The notes under the pieces were generated by a model. It made no database searches. It was not told where the DNA came from and saw only the letters and a list, made by a program, of their open reading frames with translations. Both the position numbers and the translations under genes were made by a program. Below are positions 62,136 through 64,000 of a stretch of 64,000 nt of DNA, piece by piece (positions within the stretch are counted from its first letter, which is position 1; every line of letters starts with the position of its first letter). The stretch comes from Silene conica. Its lineage: Eukaryota; Streptophyta; Magnoliopsida; Caryophyllales; Caryophyllaceae. Where the stretch lies: positions 2,560,399-2,624,398 of the forward strand of contig CM055314.2 in NCBI GenBank assembly GCA_029255685.2, given 5' to 3'.

Positions 62136-62412
62136 GAACTTTTTGACGGAATGGGGCTCTGAACCAAACTTTTTCGCGCATTGGGGCCCATTTGAAACTA
62201 TTTATTCCAAATGGGTCCACGTCATCAACTTTATTATTTTTTCGAATTTTTTACCAAAGCCGTCGCCTAGGGTGACGGCTTCACCTGTAGCATTTAAAAA
62301 AATAGAAGATTAAATGTAAAAATTTGACACTAAGCAAAGCCGTCGACCTAGGTGACGGCTTACTGAATTTTACCCAAAGCCGTCGCCCTAGGTGACGGCT
62401 TACCTCAAGTGT
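62136..62412 (+). repeat. Left terminal inverted repeat of the Pack-MULE
   Basis: It contains three copies of a self-complementary module aagccgtcgcc-tagg-gtgacggctt at about 62257-62282, 62336-62362 and 62377-62402. The modules differ by one or two bases in the centre. The mirrored copies occur in the right repeat. Confidence 0.92.
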
Positions 62413-62566
62413 TTAAAAAAAAAAATTTACAGAAGGTAGATGAAGTTTGTTATTGTATTTGGATAATTAACTGTACATTGTACGGTTGTTTATATACAAT
62501 GAGTCAACTATGCTATGAGTCAACTGTACATACAAAGATAGTAAACTGACTATATCATTCTTCATA

Positions 62567-63303
62567 CGTAGGACTGGTGAATCGCGGGGTTTTGCTTTTG
62601 TTCGTTACAAGTATCAGGATGAAGCAGCCAAGGCTGTTGAAAAACTTGATGGTATTTTATTCCTTTTTTTGAATTTTTGTTAGCCCATTAACATTCTAGG
62701 ATTTAATTCTTTCACAAGGGTTTGTATTGTTAAAAGCTTCATTCATCTCGTGTTGTTCAGGGAAAGTTGTTGATGGGAGAGAAATCATGGTCCAGTTTGC
62801 CAAGTATGGTCCTAATGCTGAAAAAATGTATGTTACCTGTCACCTACCTTTATTTCGATTTCTGTGTTTTTGATGTGTAATCGTGTGGTATAAGATTGTT
62901 GCTTTGATAATAGATCTTGCATTTTTTGATTATGTTATCAGCCAAAAGGGAAGGGTAAGTGAACCCCTTACTTCAAAAGGAAGATCAAGAAGCCCTCGTC
63001 CAAGGTTAGTCACCGAGTTTGTGTGTAATCAATTAGTTGTCTTGCTTATAAAATCTTACTAACTGTTTACCTAATAAAATTTTCATTTAGGTACCGGGAT
63101 GACTATAAAGAAAAAGATTATAGAAGGAGAAGCCGCAGTAGAAGCAGAGATAGGAACGATAGGGATAGGTACCGTGAGAGGGACAGAGGTCACCGTCGTC
63201 GAAGCAGGAGCTACAGTAGAAGCCCAGGCTACCGCAAAGATCATGGTAAAGGAAAGTATGATGATGAAAGGCGGAGCCGAAGTCGGAGTCGTCCTCGAGG
63301 AAG
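62567..63303 (+). pseudogene. Captured SC35-type SR splicing factor fragment (four exons, three introns)
   Basis: Exons about 62567-62651, 62761-62827, 62942-63004 and 63091-63303 join in one open frame with canonical GT-AG introns. The first encodes the second half of an RRM with the RNP1 motif (RTGESRGFAFVRYKYQDEAA). The second gives VVDGREIMVQFAKYGPNAEK and the third the start of the RS region (SKGRSRSPRPR). The fourth is an RS/RD/RE-rich domain (RRRSRSRSRDRNDRDRYRER, then RRRSRSYSRSPGY). This order and these words fit plant SC35. The N-terminal half of the RRM and the native C terminus are missing. The captured frame has no stop, which suggests recent capture or selection. Whether it is expressed is unknown. 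Confidence 0.88.
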
Positions 63304-63579
63304 GTATCGTCTTCACCCATTTTCTTACCTTTTGTCTTGATACAAAAGCAGCAAAGGCGTTAGGGTGGCGGGGAGGGGGATTGACAGAGGGAGAACCATG
63401 CCTTTTCCTTCCTAATACTTTCTTGTCAGATAGAAATGTAGGGATCCGTTTTTCCTCTCCTAAGTTAATCTTGCATAACCATACAAAGGAAATTGATCCT
63501 TTAGTTTTGCTCTCTTCGGTTTCCCTTCTTTCATCATCTATTGGTTAGTGTTGCAGTTATGCCTTTTCTTAGTAGAATC

Positions 63580-63855
63580 AACACTTGAGGTAAGCCGTCA
63601 CCTAAGGCGACGGCTTTGGGTAAAATTCAGTAAGCCGTCACCTAGGTCGACGGCTTTGCTTAATGTCAAATTTTTACATTTAATCTCCTTTTTTTTAAAT
63701 GCTACAGGTGAAGCCGTCACCCTAGGCGACGGCTTTGGTAAAAAATTCGAAAAAAAATAAAGTTGATGACGTGGACCCATTTGGAATAAATAGTTTCAAA
63801 TGGGCCCCAATGCGCGAAAAAGTTTGGTTCAGAGCCCCATTCCGTCAAAAAGTTC
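63580..63855 (-). repeat. Right terminal inverted repeat of the Pack-MULE
   Basis: Reverse complement of 62136-62412 with few differences, for example cgccttagg for cgccctagg and a shorter A/T run. It carries the mirrored three self-complementary modules. Confidence 0.92.
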
Positions 63856-63864
63856 CTTAAAAAC
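63856..63864. repeat. Right 9-bp target duplication of the Pack-MULE
   Basis: cttaaaaac, identical to 62127-62135. Peroxidase C exon 1 resumes here. Confidence 0.95.
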
Positions 63865-64000
63865 CTTAGATAAATGGTCTCTAACAATGGCTTCCAATCT
63901 AGGGCAAGAAGATGAATAATAAGAGTAAGATAGTCCTTTAACAATTGGTACACTACCCTCACTTTTGGACAATACACCTAATAAAGCTATGACAAGTAAC

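Larger units (their letters stand above)
62136..63855. mobile_element. Pack-MULE carrying SC35-type splicing-factor exons, inserted in peroxidase C exon 1
   Basis: The 1720-bp element is bounded by a perfect 9-bp duplication cttaaaaac, the mark of Mutator-like elements. The terminal inverted repeats are about 276 bp (62136-62412 and 63580-63855) and nearly identical. Both begin gaactttttgacggaatggg and have a poly-A/T length difference and a few substitutions. The interior has no transposase but carries exons and introns of an SR protein gene on the plus strand, antisense to the peroxidase. Retained introns show that genomic DNA, not cDNA, was captured. Transposition must have depended on a MULE transposase encoded elsewhere. 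Confidence 0.95.
56522..64000 (-). pseudogene. Class III peroxidase C, disrupted by a Pack-MULE in exon 1
   Basis: Exon 3 (57145-56522) and exon 2 (59370-59176) are intact and keep the proximal site DVVALSGGHTIGRGHC and GCDGSVLLDG. Exon 1 ends at 62067 with LRLHFHDCFVQ. It is cut at 62136 by a 1720-bp element and resumes at 63856 with codons for KGLSYSYYSSSCPRLEAIVR. The start codon lies beyond base 64000. Insertion plus duplication adds 1729 bp, which is not a multiple of three, so a normal protein cannot be made unless the element is spliced out precisely. Reading across the break, the ancestral frame is continuous, so apart from the insertion the gene looks recently functional. Intron 1 also carries a Helitron and a SINE. 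Confidence 0.9.

Noticed and set aside
63099..63548. 149-residue plus-strand frame in the Pack-MULE
   Set aside because: It is the wrong frame of the captured RS-domain exon (true frame reads RRRSRSRSRDR) and runs on into intron and element sequence.

Overview
This 64 kb window is nuclear DNA of a flowering plant, most likely a eudicot. The genes have short exons, GT-AG introns and AT-rich introns and spacers, and transposable elements of almost every plant class lie between and inside them. The gene products are plant-specific: a SOL1-type carboxypeptidase, the plastid protein OHP2, a DUF3511 protein and class III peroxidases. I cannot fix the species from sequence alone. No search could be run, so family names rest on motif recognition, and all exon borders were placed by eye from splice sites and reading phase.

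Layout. (1) 1-11421, minus strand: most of a SOL1-like M14 carboxypeptidase gene, 14 exons visible, with the C-terminal end beyond the left edge. (2) 13747-17486, plus: a three-exon gene for a conserved 211-residue plant protein of unknown function. (3) 18984-29034: a stack of nested transposons. It holds 9-bp-TSD MITEs, a Helitron inserted into one of them, a young full-length Ty3/gypsy chromovirus-like retrotransposon (TSD tctat, almost identical LTRs, an extra ORF before gag-pol) and a hAT-like element. (4) 29140-33801, plus: a gene for a 206-residue plant protein ending in a CaaX-like CRIM, with an intron carrying an Au-type SINE inside a Stowaway-like MITE. (5) 35808-36826, plus: OHP2. 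(6) 37221-37565, minus: a small DUF3511 protein. (7) 39831-64000, minus: three class III peroxidase genes in tandem, head to tail, all with the same three-exon layout (exon 2 = 195 nt, exon 3 = 624 nt). LINEs, SINEs, Helitrons, hATs and MITEs fill the spacers and introns.

The strongest finding is at 62136-63855. A 1.72-kb Mutator-like element with inverted repeats of about 276 bp and a perfect 9-bp target duplication sits inside exon 1 of the third peroxidase. It carries four exons and three introns of an SC35-type SR splicing factor gene, so it is a Pack-MULE that captured a splicing-factor fragment and broke a peroxidase gene. Each inverted repeat carries three copies of a short self-complementary AAGCCGTC/GACGGCTT module.

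The genes do not form one pathway. The only functional cluster is the secreted peroxidase array, which seems to have grown by tandem duplication and is being reshaped by transposons: one member is interrupted, one has a tandemly repeated 3' splice site, and one has a Helitron end 13 bp from a splice acceptor.
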